Source: Odontesthes bonariensis (Eukaryota; Chordata; Actinopteri; Atheriniformes; Atherinopsidae). From it: a stretch of 64,000 nucleotides of DNA. Both the position numbers and the translations under genes were made by a program. The notes below the pieces were generated by a model. The model did not search any database. It was not told where the DNA came from and saw nothing but the letters and a program-made list of their open reading frames with translations. The stretch lies in assembly GCF_027942865.1 (NCBI RefSeq), contig NC_134524.1, positions 1,990,036 through 2,054,035 of the forward strand, written 5' to 3'. This document shows, piece after piece, positions 41,671 through 52,631 of the stretch. Position 1 is the stretch's first letter. Every line of letters starts with the position of its first letter.

Positions 41671-42348
41671 TTTAAACTTAAAATGCTTCTTTAAAGACCC
41701 ACTAAGGTCACAGTTCAAAATATTTGTAGCTTTTTGATCAAATTCAGAAAAAAAATGTAATAATAACTCTGTAGACCGACAGCCACTGTGTGCAATATCC
41801 CATAAATCTCATCTGAGTCAGTGGAACACCATCAACTTAAATCATTTTACTACAAGCTTTCATGAGACACTTCTGAAGAGGACAGTCAGACTGTCTTTTA
41901 ATGGGCTTCTGAGTGTAAATCTGAGAAATCACACACTGATACTGAGGAGAACTGGATTTCTACTGCTCCTGTGATACTTTCCTGGATCACCCACAAGTCT
42001 TTCTAATAATACTATGACTCCTCTTCACACAACTTAAACTCTTCATGTCATTAAAGGATTTATATTGAGCAGAATTAAGTCCCATTTTAACATCTAATCA
42101 TGAAATATGGCATATTGTGTACGTTAAACACATCAAATCACATGTTTTGGCTGCACACTTCTATCAAGCGTTAGCGTTAGCAGGCCGGGCTAACTGTGAA
42201 TAGCAGCCAGGTTATCTGAACTTTTTACTCTCTGCTGCATGTTCTGACTGCCCGTGTCCAGCAGCAGGAATCAAACCAATGACACAGAGCACTCTGAAGA
42301 CATTTCTGCTAACGTCTGACCGCTAAATTCATTCTTTTCTGGACTCAC
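41671..42348 (-). other. Intron 1 of zinc-finger copy B
   Basis: The reverse of this matches copy A intron 1 without the hAT insertion, showing the empty site CCCACAAG at 41990-41997. The donor, reversed, is CAG/GTGAGT at 42349/42348. Confidence 0.65.
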
Positions 42349-42390
42349 CTGCATGCAGCTTTCTGTTGCTATGCTACCAGATGTTCCGAG
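42349..42390 (-). other. Zinc-finger copy B, exon 1 (5' truncated homology)
   Basis: Only the last 42 bases of exon 1 (AACATCTGGTAGCATAGCAA...GCATGCAG) match copies A and C. Sequence beyond 42390 is unrelated to either, so the original promoter-proximal part was replaced or lost. Confidence 0.55.
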
Positions 42391-42845
42391 GCGCAGAACG
42401 CATTGTTTGGTCGAATCGGCTCGGCTTCCGTCGCCTGCTGATTACGTCACAGCATATGGCTGTGGGCTTGAAGGGGAGTACATTGTGATTGGCTGTAGTA
42501 GCCATAGTAACCGTAACTAGGAGAGTTTTTTTCTCGGTCTTTCGGTGATCGGCAGCAGCTATGGAGAGCTTTTAGGAAGAAATGAAATATTTCCTACAAA
42601 ATAGTGTGTACCACACCGTGAGCACCACTAGCCCCAAAGCTTTAAGATCTAGTTTGTTTTGTTGAATCATTTTGGCCTTGGTTCACTCTGAAGAGAAGCT
42701 TCATTTTCAGCTTTGTGTGCTGAGCAGCAATAACCTCTTTGACTATATGCGTGTGGACGCCTGCACATGAATGTACATAAAACTAGCAAAAATTATTCTG
42801 TTGGATATGTGTGTATATACATACACTATATAGAGAGTAGAGAGA
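42391..42845. other. Region upstream of copy B exon 1, unrelated to A and C
   Basis: It contains a CRE-like ATTACGTCAC near 42441-42450 and a motif CGCAGAACGCATTGTTTGGT that recurs reversed near 58280. This suggests a dispersed element end. It could act as the present promoter of copy B. Confidence 0.3.
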
Positions 42846-43910
42846 GAGAGTGGAGTACTATTTATTAATCCCGAAGGAAATTAAGGTGTCCAGTAGCATA
42901 TAAACATGTAAACAAGGCACTATACACTACATTGCACATATAACAGCCATATGACACTCCATACATTCATCAAAAGGCAGATCTCACAGATCTGTGCCTA
43001 CAACAGACCCAGCCTTCCTCACCAACCTGTCCAGGCGTCCAGCATCTCTCTTCCTAATGCTACCCCTCCAGCATGTCACAGCATAGGAGAGCACACTGGC
43101 CATGACCGACTGGTAGAACATCAGCAGGAGTCTGTTGCAGACATCTCAGCTTCCTCAGAAAGTAGAGCCTGCTCTGACCCTTCTTGTAGAGTGCGTGTGA
43201 GTTTGCAGACCAGTCCAGTTTATTGTCCAGAAGTACCCATAGGTACTTGTATGTGCAGACTGTCTCCACCGTCTCCCCCTCGATAGAGACAGGCACCAGG
43301 GGCGGGGTGGTTCGCCTGAGGTCAACCACCATTTCCTTTGTTTTGGTGGTGTTCAGCTGCAGCTGGTTGGTCCTGCACCATCTGGCAAAGTTCTCCACCA
43401 GTCCCCTGTACTCCCCCTCCTGCCCATCCTTAATGCATGCAACAATGGCGGTGTCATCCGAGAACTTTTGCATGGGGCAGGTCTCTGAGTTGTAGGTGAA
43501 GTCAGTGGTGTACAGGGTGAACAACACCGGGGAGAGCACCGTTCCTTGTGGAGCTCCAGTGCTACTGACCACAGTCTCTGATGTGAGGTCACCCAGTCTG
43601 ACGAACTGGGGCCGTCCTGTGAGGTAGTCAGTAATCCAGGTCACCAGCCCTGTCTCCACTTCCATCTGCAGCAGTTTGTCTCTCAACAGGAGTGGCTGGA
43701 TCGTGTTGAAGGCGCTGGAAAAATCACAAAACATGATTCTCACAGCACTGCCTCCTTTATCCAGGTGAGAATGCACTCTGTGCAGCAGGTACAGGATGGC
43801 ATCCTCTACTCCCACATTCTCCTGGTAGGCAAATTGTAAGGGGTCCAGTGCTTGGTGAACCTGGGGTTTCAGGATGTTGAGCAGCAACACACGCTCAAAT
43901 GTCTTCAATA
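42846..43910 (-). mobile_element. Rex1-type LINE, RT domain to 3' end (decayed)
   Basis: The minus strand encodes DPLQFAYQENVGVEDAILYL, FCDFSSAFNTIQPLLLRDKL, SSTGAPQGTVLSPVLFTLYT and QKFSDDTAIVACIKDGQEGE (catalytic F-S-D-D), then QLQLNTTKTKEMVVDLRR. A frameshift near 43150 separates the continuation (FYQSVMASVLSYAVTCWRGS, about 43125-43060, then RKRDAGRLDRLVRKAGSVVG). The 3' end near 42846 has the TTTCCTTCGGGATTAATAAA tail typical of Rex1. The endonuclease is missing, so this is a 5'-truncated copy. Confidence 0.85.
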
Positions 43911-43960
43911 TATATGTATATATTTTTATATATATATATATTTTTATATATATATATATT

Positions 43961-43992
<32 letters not shown>
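43911..43992. repeat. (AT)n microsatellite
   Basis: AT dinucleotides with TTT and GT interruptions next to the 5' truncation point of the Rex1 copy. Confidence 0.9.
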
Positions 43993-43994
<2 letters not shown>

Positions 43995-44407
43995 TCTTCT
44001 ACCAGAACATCATCTGCTTCTTAGATCAAACTGCATCTCACAGATTCCACTTATTCAGCTCCTCTTAGTCACAGCACCCTCTGCTGGATTGTAGGGGAAC
44101 TACAGCAGACTGACATTTATTGGAATCTTAGCAGTGTGGTGTGAGGACAGGATGGTGGAACTACATATTTATTGTTCTCACTGTTTTCCCCACAGATTCT
44201 TAGTGGGAGACTTATGACACCATCTTCAGCTGAAGCCTCTTGGTCTCATCCTGTTCCCTCTTTGTTCCCAAGAGACTTTCATCAGTCAGATTAACCTTCA
44301 GTTAGTGCATCATTTAAGTCCAACAGAATCATGTCAGCATCACTATGGGGTATCATGGATATATTTATTTATCATATCTTCAAAGGAATTAAATATAAAA
44401 TCCATTA

Positions 44408-44447
<40 letters not shown>

Positions 44448-44746
44448 TATATATATTAATTTCTTGTGAGATAGATGTAGATATAGATGTATTTTTTTCT
44501 GATAAATAGTTTCTGTCTAATGTGTTTTATCTTATATGTATAATGTATTATTTCTTCATTTTTCAACTTAATCATACACAGAATAACATGTTGATTATGT
44601 TGATATTTCTACAGTCAGCTCAACACTACAGATATCTGTACAATGTTTTGTATGCCATGCTTTTTGTACATTTACATAGAACAATACATTTTACTGAAAA
44701 AACCCTCCTAAACCGGTCACATGGTACGGCCGGTTCGAAAGGCCTC
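43993..44746. other. Upstream of copy C, AT-rich, no gene
   Basis: It contains a second (AT)n run (about 44409-44446). The text near 44500-44575 resembles 54050-54140. No ORF I can support. Confidence 0.35.
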
Positions 44747-44754
44747 TGACGTCA
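44747..44754 (+). promoter_or_regulatory. Perfect CRE (TGACGTCA) upstream of copy C
   Basis: A palindromic cAMP-response element lies 50 bases before the conserved exon 1 block of copy C, in a short CpG-containing stretch (ACGGCCGGTTCGAAAGG, CGGCACGCGCCTCGGTACG). It is a plausible core promoter. Copy A has a LINE end at the corresponding place and copy B unrelated sequence. Confidence 0.45.
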
Positions 44755-44803
44755 CCACATAGTCATCGGCACGCGCCTCGGTACGAGCTTCACAAAATAC
44801 ATC

Positions 44804-44982
44804 CGAAGTTACTGGACACGCGCTTCAGAGTCAATACCCTGTTGGAAACATCACTACAGACAAATACGCACATTGAGAAACGGCCCATTACCCGACACAC
44901 ACTGCGAAGCCTCGACTCATCTCGGCTCATCTCGGCTCATCTCGGAACATCTGGTAGCATAGCAACAGAAAGCTGCTTGCAG
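44804..44982 (+). other. Zinc-finger copy C, non-coding exon 1
   Basis: Nearly identical to 7203-7391 and ends GCTTGCAG/GTGAGT. The A-copy ATG near the end is TTG here, supporting a non-coding exon. Confidence 0.6.
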
Positions 44983-45186
44983 GTGAGTCCAGAAAAGAAT
45001 GAATTTAGCGGTCAGACGTTAGCAGAAATGTCTTCAGAGTGCTCTGTGTCATTGGTTTGATTCCTGCTGCTGGACACGGGCAGTCAGAACATGCAGCAGA
45101 GAGTAAAAAGTTCAGATAACCTGGCTGCTATTCACAGTTAGCCCGGCCTGCTAACGCTAAAGCTAATGCTAACAGTTACAGACTGC

Positions 45187-45347
45187 GGTCAAGTGAGCCG
45201 CCACTCGTTCATCCGCCACTTAACTTTCACATGCGCTCATATTCTCTACCACTACGGTTTTAAACGGCGCGACACACACAACGTTATTAGTTCTAACCTA
45301 AACGACGTGTGAAAGAGTGGCGGCTGGGAATGGCGGCTAGCTTGACC
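45187..45347. repeat. Palindromic MITE-like insertion in copy C intron 1
   Basis: The left part GGTCAAGTGAGCCGCCAC and the right part ATGGCGGCTAGCTTGACC are imperfect reverse complements, and the inner parts (CTTTCACATGCG / GACGTGTGAAAG) also pair. It is absent from copies A and B at this point. A clear target duplication is not visible. Confidence 0.5.
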
Positions 45348-45383
45348 ATCGTAAATGCACTGCCAGATGAGCGAGTTACAGCA

Positions 45384-45388
<5 letters not shown>

Positions 45389-45435
<47 letters not shown>

Positions 45436-45437
45436 AT
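45389..45437. repeat. (TC)n microsatellite
   Basis: A TC dinucleotide run with one TTTC interruption, ending in TATATATA. Confidence 0.95.
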
Positions 45438-45935
45438 ATATAGGCTATATATAGCAAATATTAATTAACGTTTGGATCAGAATTTCACTTCAAACATCTT
45501 GCATATTCCAGTTTTTGTCGTTTAGAAATCATGATATGTGAGGTTTTTGAAGGACCTTAGCTTCAAAATTGTACAGTAAAATCTATTGGTTCTTTGTTCA
45601 GGAAGGACTCAGTGGTACTATCAGTATGTCCATGTACTCCATTGCCAAGAATAATTGACATTTGGGTCAACATTTCACTTCAAAGTTATTATTACATTTT
45701 TTTCTGAATTTGATCAAAAAGCTACAAATATTTTGAACTGTGACCTTAGTGGGTCTTTAAAGAAGCATTTTACAGTTCACAGGGATTTAAATAAAAAGCA
45801 CAGTAATGAGTTAAATGGAATGTGACTGGATGGTTAAAAACTGCAGAAAGGTTATCAAGAGAAGAAGAAAAGTGGGTGTGGTTTAACACGCTGCACGCCA
45901 CAGCTGGATCTTATCGTATGTGCTGACAGTTGCAG

Positions 45936-46474
45936 AGTCCATCAGTCGGACCAGAATGGAGCAGAACCAGGAGCAGAACCAGGAGCTGAAGCAGGAGCTG
46001 AACCAGGAGCTGAACCAGGAGCTGAACCAGGAGCAGAACCAGGAGCAGAACCAGGAGCTGAACCAGGTGCTGAAGTTGGAGCTGAAGCAGGAGCTGAACC
46101 AGGAGCAGAACCAGGTTCTGAACCAGGTGCTGAAGCAGGAGCAGAACCAGGAGCAGAACCAGGAGCAGAACCAGGAGCAGAACCAGGAGCAGAACCAGGA
46201 GCAGAACCAGGAGCAGAACCAGGAAATGAAGCAGGAGCTGAAGCAGGAGCAGAACCAGGAGCAGAACCAGGAGCAGAACCAGGAGCAGAACCTGGAGCAG
46301 AACCTGGAGCAGAACCTGGAGCAGAACCTGGGGCAGAACCTGGGGCAGAACCAGGAGCTGAACCAGGAGCAGAACCAGGAGCAGAACCAGGAGCAGAACC
46401 AGGAGCAGAACCAGGAGCAGAACCCCTCCACCAGGAAACGAGCCGGCTCATCCTCTGGGTCCACCGGGCCACAG
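45936..46474 (+). CDS. Zinc-finger copy C, exon 2: Asn/Gln/Glu repeat domain
   Basis: The acceptor GACAGTTGCAG ends at 45935, ATG is 45956, and 173 codons run to the donor CCACAG/GTCAGT at 46474 in phase 0 with 50256. It has mostly NQEQ units, some KQEL, and novel variants NLEQ and NLGQ from CCTGGAG/CCTGGGG changes. The closing tail is NPSTRKRAGSSSGSTGPQ. It is the shortest of the three repeat exons. The 5' non-coding part and flanking intron are almost identical to copy A, while the array differs in length and order. Confidence 0.7.
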
Positions 46475-46479
46475 GTCAG

Positions 46480-46704
46480 TGTGGAGGAGGTTTTTATTTT
46501 ATTTCTTATTTATTTGGTTAGGACTCTGCACATTAATCAACATATCAGCAAAGCATCCATGTAAATATGCCGGAGTTAGCACAGCTGCTAAATTTCATCC
46601 GTTGTCCTCAGGCAGGTATCATAAAAACATACAGACAATACACCATGACAAAAAAACTAAAGAACAAACAAACAGAAAATCTTTAGAAAGATTCACATCA
46701 AAGT
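46480..46704 (-). mobile_element. Antisense LINE tail, copy C intron 2
   Basis: The same 3' tail as at 11715-11930 (copy A) and 38035-38250 (copy B). The RT C-terminus is cut off at 46704, where an insertion begins. Confidence 0.65.
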
Positions 46705-47110
46705 TAAAGGGACAGTTCGCCTCTTTTGACATGAAGCTGTGTAACATCCCATATCAGCAACATCATTTCTGAACATCTTCTTACCCCCTGCTGCGTCCTG
46801 TGAGCAGAGTTCCAGCCTCGTTTTGGTGTTGATGAAGGTAGTCCGGCTAGTTTGCTAAGGTCCCGAAAATAAAGCGTTTTGCTTCTCAAAACAATATGCG
46901 TTCCAAAGAGTAATACATTTGCATCACAAAACCCTCCCTCCAGAAAAAGTCACAGCTCACATCGCTTGGCCCTATTTTCTCTCCCTTCGTATCACTGCCT
47001 GCTGTGTAAACCGTGCAGACCGAAGTGCAGCCCGAGCACTCCCCTGCTTCCGAGCAGCAAACACCGTAACAGCTGCGGCTATCGCTAGGTGGCTGTTAGC
47101 ATTGATATGA
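46705..47110. repeat. Dispersed non-coding repeat in copy C intron 2
   Basis: It begins AAAGGGACAGTTCGCCTCTT, a start similar in style to the repeat at 8487 (AAGGGATAATCCGG). No ORF. Probably a non-autonomous DNA element, with its right edge uncertain. Confidence 0.4.
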
Positions 47111-47970
47111 AGGGAGGCAAAAGTAGTGAGGGATACTCCATCATACTTAGCTGCCTTCCCTCTAACTTTTCATGTGTCTGGGCAAACACACCAGCTCCCT
47201 GAGCACACTGAGGAGCACTGTGAGCAGCATCAGATGTGCACGCTGTGGCCACACACCTGTATCACACCTGTTCAAAACCCTGGATCATAGCCAGTTACAT
47301 GGCTTATTAAAAGAATCAAATCACAGCAGCAGTTTCCATTAGTTTACTTTTAATAAAAGCGATTTGGCCTACTTAAAATGAAAAAGACAAATATCTTGTT
47401 GTTCATGAGATGTGTAGTATGTTATCTGTTATATGTGAGAGTCATGCTTGCAGCCTGGTTTTGCAGAGTAGACCTTTCTCACTCGAAAAAGAAAAAATCT
47501 GACCCAGTTTCAGCGCTTGTTCTTCTGTTTGCACTCAGACAGCCATTCCATCCTAAAAGAACCGCATTTCTTTTTTACTTTGGCTCGGTGAGTGGATGTG
47601 TCGCTGGCGCTGCCCGTTCGTTTCGCCATGATAAGGGGTTGCGTCTCACTGTTAGCTAGCTAACCTGCACGGCGCGTATGGGCAGGGCACATATGCAAGC
47701 ACCATCAATGCTCTGATTGGCTGCATAGCGCAAGTAAGCCGTATCATTGGCTGAACACCTGTCACTCACTGCGTTATATTGAAAAATGGTACAGAAAAAC
47801 ACAGTATTGGTCTAATTAATTACATTAGATTAGGTCAAGTATTAGATATGAATTAATACATTTATGGTGAATTTATTTTATGAGCTGCATAGATTTTCTT
47901 GTGCGCTGAGACTGTGCGAGCAGATTTCCTCCCGGGCTGACAATAACTGACAGTAAAAGTTATAGCAACT
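47111..47970. other. Copy C intron 2, nothing recognised
   Basis: Mixed sequence with no supported ORF. The GC step around 47560-47700 could be an unrecognised repeat edge. Confidence 0.3.
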
Positions 47971-47974
47971 GCAG

Positions 47975-48945
47975 CTGCTATAAAACAAAACAAACAAACA
48001 ATATATATATAGAAGATAATAAATGAAATAATTAATGAAATAAAATTCAGCTGTAAGCTAAACTAAAAAGGTGGGTCTTGAGCCTTTTTTTAAAAACATC
48101 AACAGTCTCTGCAGCCTGAGGTTCTCTGGCAGGCTGTTCCACAGACGAGGTCCATAATAGTGGAACGACGTCTCACCATAAGTTTTTGTTCTAACTTTAG
48201 GAACAACTAAAAGGCCGGTACCAGAGGACCTCAGGGTCCGCGAGGGCTCATAATTTAAAAGCAGATCAGATAGATAAGAAGGCCCAAGACCATTAAGACA
48301 TTTATAAACAACTAAAAGAACCTTAAAATCAACCCTGAAACGCACGGGGAGCCAATGCAGCGATTTTAAAACTGGTGTAATGTGTTCCCGCCCTCTGGTC
48401 CTCGTCAGCACACGTGCAGCTGAATTCTGTATTAATTGTAGGTAATGAATACTTTTTTTGGGAAGACCAGAAAGCAGGGCATTACAATAATCTATTCTAC
48501 TAGAAATAAAAGCATGCATCAGCACCTCCGTGCTGGCAAAAGAGAGAAATGGGCGGACTCTGGCAATATTTTTAAGATGATAAAATCCTGTCTTTGTTAC
48601 ATTTCTAATATGTTGGATAAAATCCAGCTCAGAGTCAAAAAGAACACCCCGATTTTTTTACATGTTGAGAAGATTTAAAGTTTTGTAGTTTGGGTAAAAT
48701 GATCTCTCTCTTGTCTTCAGGACCAATAATTAAAACTTCAGTCTTGCCCTGGTTGAGCTGTAAGAAATTCTCTGCCATCCATGACTTTATATCTAAAATA
48801 CAGTTTAAAAGAATGTTAACTGGTTCTAGGTCATCAGGAGACACGGCGATGTAAAGCTGTGTATCATCAGCATAGCTGTGAAAACTGATGCCATGTCTCC
48901 TGACGACATCCCCAAGCTGCAGCATGTCTAAAGACAAAGCGTGAT
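47975..48945 (-). mobile_element. L2-type LINE, RT core to C-terminus
   Basis: The minus strand encodes ISFHSYADDTQLYIAVSPDD (catalytic Y-A-D-D), MAENFLQLNQGKTEVLIIGP, then after a frame break HAFISSRIDYCNALLSGLPK, LQLIQNSAARVLTRTRGREH, PVLKSLHWLPVRFRVDFKVL and TSFHYYGPRLWNSLPENLRL. This is the standard order of L2/Maui-type RTs. It is 5' truncated at about 48945, where it abuts a LINE tail in the opposite orientation. Confidence 0.85.
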
Positions 48946-49235
48946 CGTGCCTTTGAGGTTGTGGCTCAAACTCTTTGGAACTCTCTTCCTCTCTGTCTAC
49001 GGTCTGCAACTTCTTTAGACATTTTCAAAAAGAATCTGAAGTCCCACCTATATAAAATACCTTTTATCTGTTCTTAAAGTGCCCATCTGCTCTGTAGCCT
49101 CATGCTTTTCTGCATTTACTGTGTTTTCTTATGTGTGTATATGAAATGTTGACTTGCATCGTATTGTGAAACACTTTGTGAATTTTATTTTCTGTGAAAG
49201 GTGCTATACAAATACATTTATTATTATTATTATTA
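48946..49235 (+). mobile_element. LINE 3' end in opposite orientation
   Basis: The plus strand encodes DRAFEVVAQTLWNSLPLCLR then SATSLDIFKKNLKSHLYKIP and a stop, then a 3' UTR ending CTTTGTGAATTTTATTTTCTG, TGAAAGGTGCTATACAAATA and an (ATT)n tail. Together with 47975-48945 it forms a head-to-head LINE junction. Confidence 0.75.
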
Positions 49236-49239
49236 TTGT

Positions 49240-49960
49240 TATCTAAGCGAGCCTTAATGTCGTTATTTTTCAGAATATTAGACCTTCTAGATTTTGGATT
49301 TCCTCATTCAGGAATTGTTGCTGGCTTTTGGGTATGAAGTAGAACTGGTGACCTCTGGTGGATGCCATTAAATGCTTCCTCTTAATTTTCCATGAGCACA
49401 AGATAAAATTGTGATCTGACAGGCCAGATAATAGATTAAAAGTCTTAGAGATTCTTTCAGGATTATTAGTAAATATAAGATCAATTGTTGTATTTGACGT
49501 ATTAGTTATTCTTGTCGCTCCTTTTATAATTTGTCTCAAATTGTAATTTTTTTCCTGACTTGATGTTCCAGTTGATATTAAAATCAGCGAGTAGGATGAT
49601 TTCCTTCTTCGAGTTTCAGTGATTTAAGATTGTCTGAAGATGATCATAAAACACATCCTTTGCTGAGGTGGATCCACACAAATCGCAGTAAAAGACATTG
49701 CAGAGCAGAGTGATGCATTTAGACCAGTACACTCAGCGTTAAGGTCTTTAGGCCACCTTATTAGTTCATGTTGAAACTTCTCTCTGACAGATTAATACTC
49801 CCCCACCCCGCCCTGCTTCTCTAGCCTTTCTAAATACATTATATCCTGGAATGCTGCTAGTTGCTGTAGATGATGATGAATGTGTCAACCAACTTTCAGA
49901 TATTCCAAGTATATCAATATTAGAGTCACCAAATAAATGTACCATTTGCTTAGTTTGTGT
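49240..49960 (-). mobile_element. Antisense LINE endonuclease remnant, copy C intron 2
   Basis: The reverse of this matches 34200-34930 of copy B. It encodes NTTIDLIFTNNPERISKTFN and LLSGLSDHNFILCSWKIKRK, with the upstream E-S-W part also present near 49900-49860. It confirms that copies B and C inherited one ancestral antisense LINE in intron 2. Confidence 0.7.
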
Positions 49961-50255
49961 TTTTCCTGGTTAAAAACAGCAAAGTGTTTCCTGGTTTCAT
50001 CTCCTCTCTCTGAGCTGCAGAGTTTACTGCTTAAAAAGCTGAACGTGTGCAGAACACATCAGAGCACAGTGCTGATAGCTGAGGGCACTTATAAACGCAC
50101 CCTCAGCGTTCACGTTTGATCTGAGATATTGAGACCTGTGTGGCTCGGTCTGTCCAGCTCCAGTTAGAATATGTTGGTTAGCGTAGGTTAGCTTAGAGAA
50201 ATCTTTTGTGTGAACTTCAAAAGGATCTAAGTCTTCTTCCTCTCTGTCATTGCAG

Positions 50256-51458
50256 AAACGTAGAGCCCAAGAGGGATCCAGATGGCACTGCTGTAAGGAC
50301 TGTGGGAAAGTTATCAAACAATCAAATCTGAGGTATTATCAGAGGCTTCATACAGGAGAGAAGCCATACAGCTGTGACCAGTGTGGGGCAGCTTTCATTG
50401 CATTATCTGATCTAAAGAAACACCAACGTATTCACACAGGAGAGAAACCTTTCATCTGTGGTCAGTGTGGGGCAGCTTTCACTGCATTAGGTAGTGTAAA
50501 GAGACACCAACGTATTCACACAGGAGAGAAACCTTTCATCTGTGACCAGTGTGGGGCAGCTTTCACTACATTATCTCATCTAAAGAGACACCAACATATT
50601 CACACAGGAGAGAAGCCATACAGCTGTGGTCAGTGTGGGGCAGCTTTCAATGATTTATCTAATCTAAAGACACACCAACGTGTTCACACAGGAGAGAAAC
50701 CTTTCAGCTGTGGTCAGTGTGGGGCAGCTTTCACTACATTATCTAGTCTAAAGACACACCAACGTATTCACGCAGGAGAGAAACCTTTCAGCTGTGGTCA
50801 GTGTGGGGCAGCTTTCACTGATTTATCTAATCTAAAGAGACACCAACGTATTCACACAGGAGAGAAACCTTTCAGCTGTGGTCAGTGTGGGGCAGCTTTC
50901 ACTACATTATCTAGTCTAAAGACACACCAACGTATTCACACAGGAGAGAAACCTTTCAGCTGTGGTCAGTGTGGGGCAGCTTTCAATAGATTATCTAATC
51001 TAAAGACACACCAACGTATTCACACAGGAGAGAAGCCTTACAGTTGTGGTCAGTGTGGGGCAGCTTTCACTACATTATCTCATCTAAAGGCACACCAACG
51101 TATTCACACAGGAGAGAGACCTTTCAGCTGTGGTCAGTGTGGGGCAGCTTTCACTCAATTATCTCATCTAAAGAGACACCAACGTATTCACACAGGTGAG
51201 AAGCCTTTCAGCTGTGGTCAGTGTGGGGCAGCTTTCAATGATTTATCTAATCTAAAGACACACCAACATATTCACACAGGAGTGAAGCCTTTCATCTGTG
51301 GTCAGTGTGGGGCAGCTTTCACTCAATTAGGTCATCTAAAGGGACACCAACGTATTCACACAGGAGAGAGATCTTTCAGCTGTGGTCAGTGTGGGGCAGC
51401 TTTCACTCGATTAGGTCATCTAAAGAGACACCAACGTAGTCACACTGCAGAGAAATGA
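50256..51458 (+). CDS. Zinc-finger copy C, exon 3: C2H2 array, 14 fingers
   Basis: The exon starts at 50256 after TCATTGCAG and reads [18 protein letters not shown]. With exon 2 it gives about 573 residues. Finger 1 has lost its first zinc His (LRYYQRLH). Fingers 2-14 have intact Cys2His2 residues, with HTGEKP linkers except GVKP and GERS/GERP variants. Helix positions (-1,2,3,6) include I-A,S,D,K; T,S,H,R; D,S,N,T; T,S,S,T; R,S,N,T; Q,G,H,G; R,G,H,R. The near-identical pairs (fingers 6 and 8; 5 and 12) point to internal duplication. Stop TGA 51456-51458. This is the longest array in the window. The family function is DNA binding, probably repression of transcription, but no effector domain is visible. 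Confidence 0.85.
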   Translation, partial: KRRAQEGSRWHCCKDCGKVIKQSNLRYYQRLHTGEKPYSCDQCGAAFIALSDLKKHQRIHTGEKPFICGQCGAAFTALGSVKRHQRIHTGEKPFICDQCGAAFTTLSHLKRHQHIHTGEKPYSCGQCGAAFNDLSNLKTHQRVHTGEKPFSCGQCGAAFTTLSSLKTHQRIHAGEKPFSCGQCGAAFTDLSNLKRHQRIHTGEKPFSCGQCGAAFTTLSSLKTHQRIHTGEKPFSCGQCGAAFNRLSNLKTHQRIHTGEKPYSCGQCGAAFTTLSHLKAHQRIHTGERPFSCGQCGAAFTQLSHLKRHQRIHTGEKPFSCGQCGAAFNDLSNLKTHQHIHTGVKPFICGQCGAAFTQLGHLKGHQRIHTGERSFSCGQCGAAFTRLGHLKRHQRSHTAEK

Positions 51459-51965
51459 TTGGCTTAAATCAACAACAATTTTTACGGCAGATAAGCAAAC
51501 ATTCACCTGGGAGCAGCAACTGGAACTACCAATCAGAAGCCTTGCCTTTGTTCAGATTAAAAATCTTCTTTGTGGATTACCACCTTCTCTTGTAAGGACT
51601 TTAGTTCTGAATGTTCTGTGGGGAGCACATGTTTGAAGAACCATTGAAAGTGCTTTATAATTTGTTGGGATTGCTTTAACTGGGGACGGATCTCCCGACG
51701 TTCAAGGCAAACATGGCATCAATAGTGAGTTGATGGACAGAACAAAATGCAGTCTGTTTGAAAGTAGAAACATGTTTATTCTGTTATACTGAACATATTT
51801 GTTTTGTTTAAAGTTAAGATCCACAAAGTAGCTTTGCATCAGCTGTGGGTATTTCTGTAAACATCTGAAGAAGCAATATATCATTTCAGTTTGATGTGAA
51901 GTCGAGCTTTACACTCGTCTGTATTTCATTGTTCTGCATTTCATTAAAGGTCAGATGTTAACTTT
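51459..51965 (+). other. 3' UTR of copy C with ATTAAA signal
   Basis: Collinear with the copy A 3' UTR. ATTAAA at 51943-51948. Confidence 0.55.
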
Positions 51966-52631
51966 TCTCATGCTTTTCATGTTCTTGCTACACAGATATT
52001 TTTGAAGAAAATGTGTGTTTGGTTACGAGGGAAAGTTGACCCTTATCATCTTCCCCAAAGACCCAGAAATCTTTAACGCAGTCTGAAAAAGGTTTGGAGT
52101 TGTTCCCTGTACTTCCCAGACAGCTGTATGATGCTGATGACTGAAGCTGAAAGTTAAGGCTGTTCCAACACTAAAAGGGCACGAGGCTCAACTTCAAACT
52201 GTGAAACTCTTTCAAATGTCTGTTGTGTTGGAATCAGATGTGTGAACGCATTTTAGTCCAAACGTCATGGCTGCACTGAGGGAAAAGGCAGCTAAACAGG
52301 CTAACGCTACTTTGAATTGAACCGTTTAACACGAGGAAACTGAACTGATCTGTTTGTTGCTTCTACAACTGCTCAGTTACTCACACAATCAGGTACTGAG
52401 CAGATTTACCCAACAGACATTCTGCTGTAATCTCAGATGCTCTCAATCGCGCTGCTCACGTTGTTTTAGTCCACAACTCTTCTTCTTCTTCTTATTCTGC
52501 CCCGACGGCTGCACAACTTACCCAGAACACCCGTTGGCAGAGTGTGCACACGACACCCTTATACTTTATTGGATTGTACCTCAAACTCAAATGCTGATCA
52601 TTTAAACCTGCTTCAGGCTGTTTTTGTTCCT
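51966..52631. other. Duplicated 3' flank of copy C
   Basis: It follows copy A (14741-15410) closely, including a shorter TTC run at about 52483-52496. Similarity stops at 52632 in a T-rich (GTTTT)n stretch. Confidence 0.55.
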
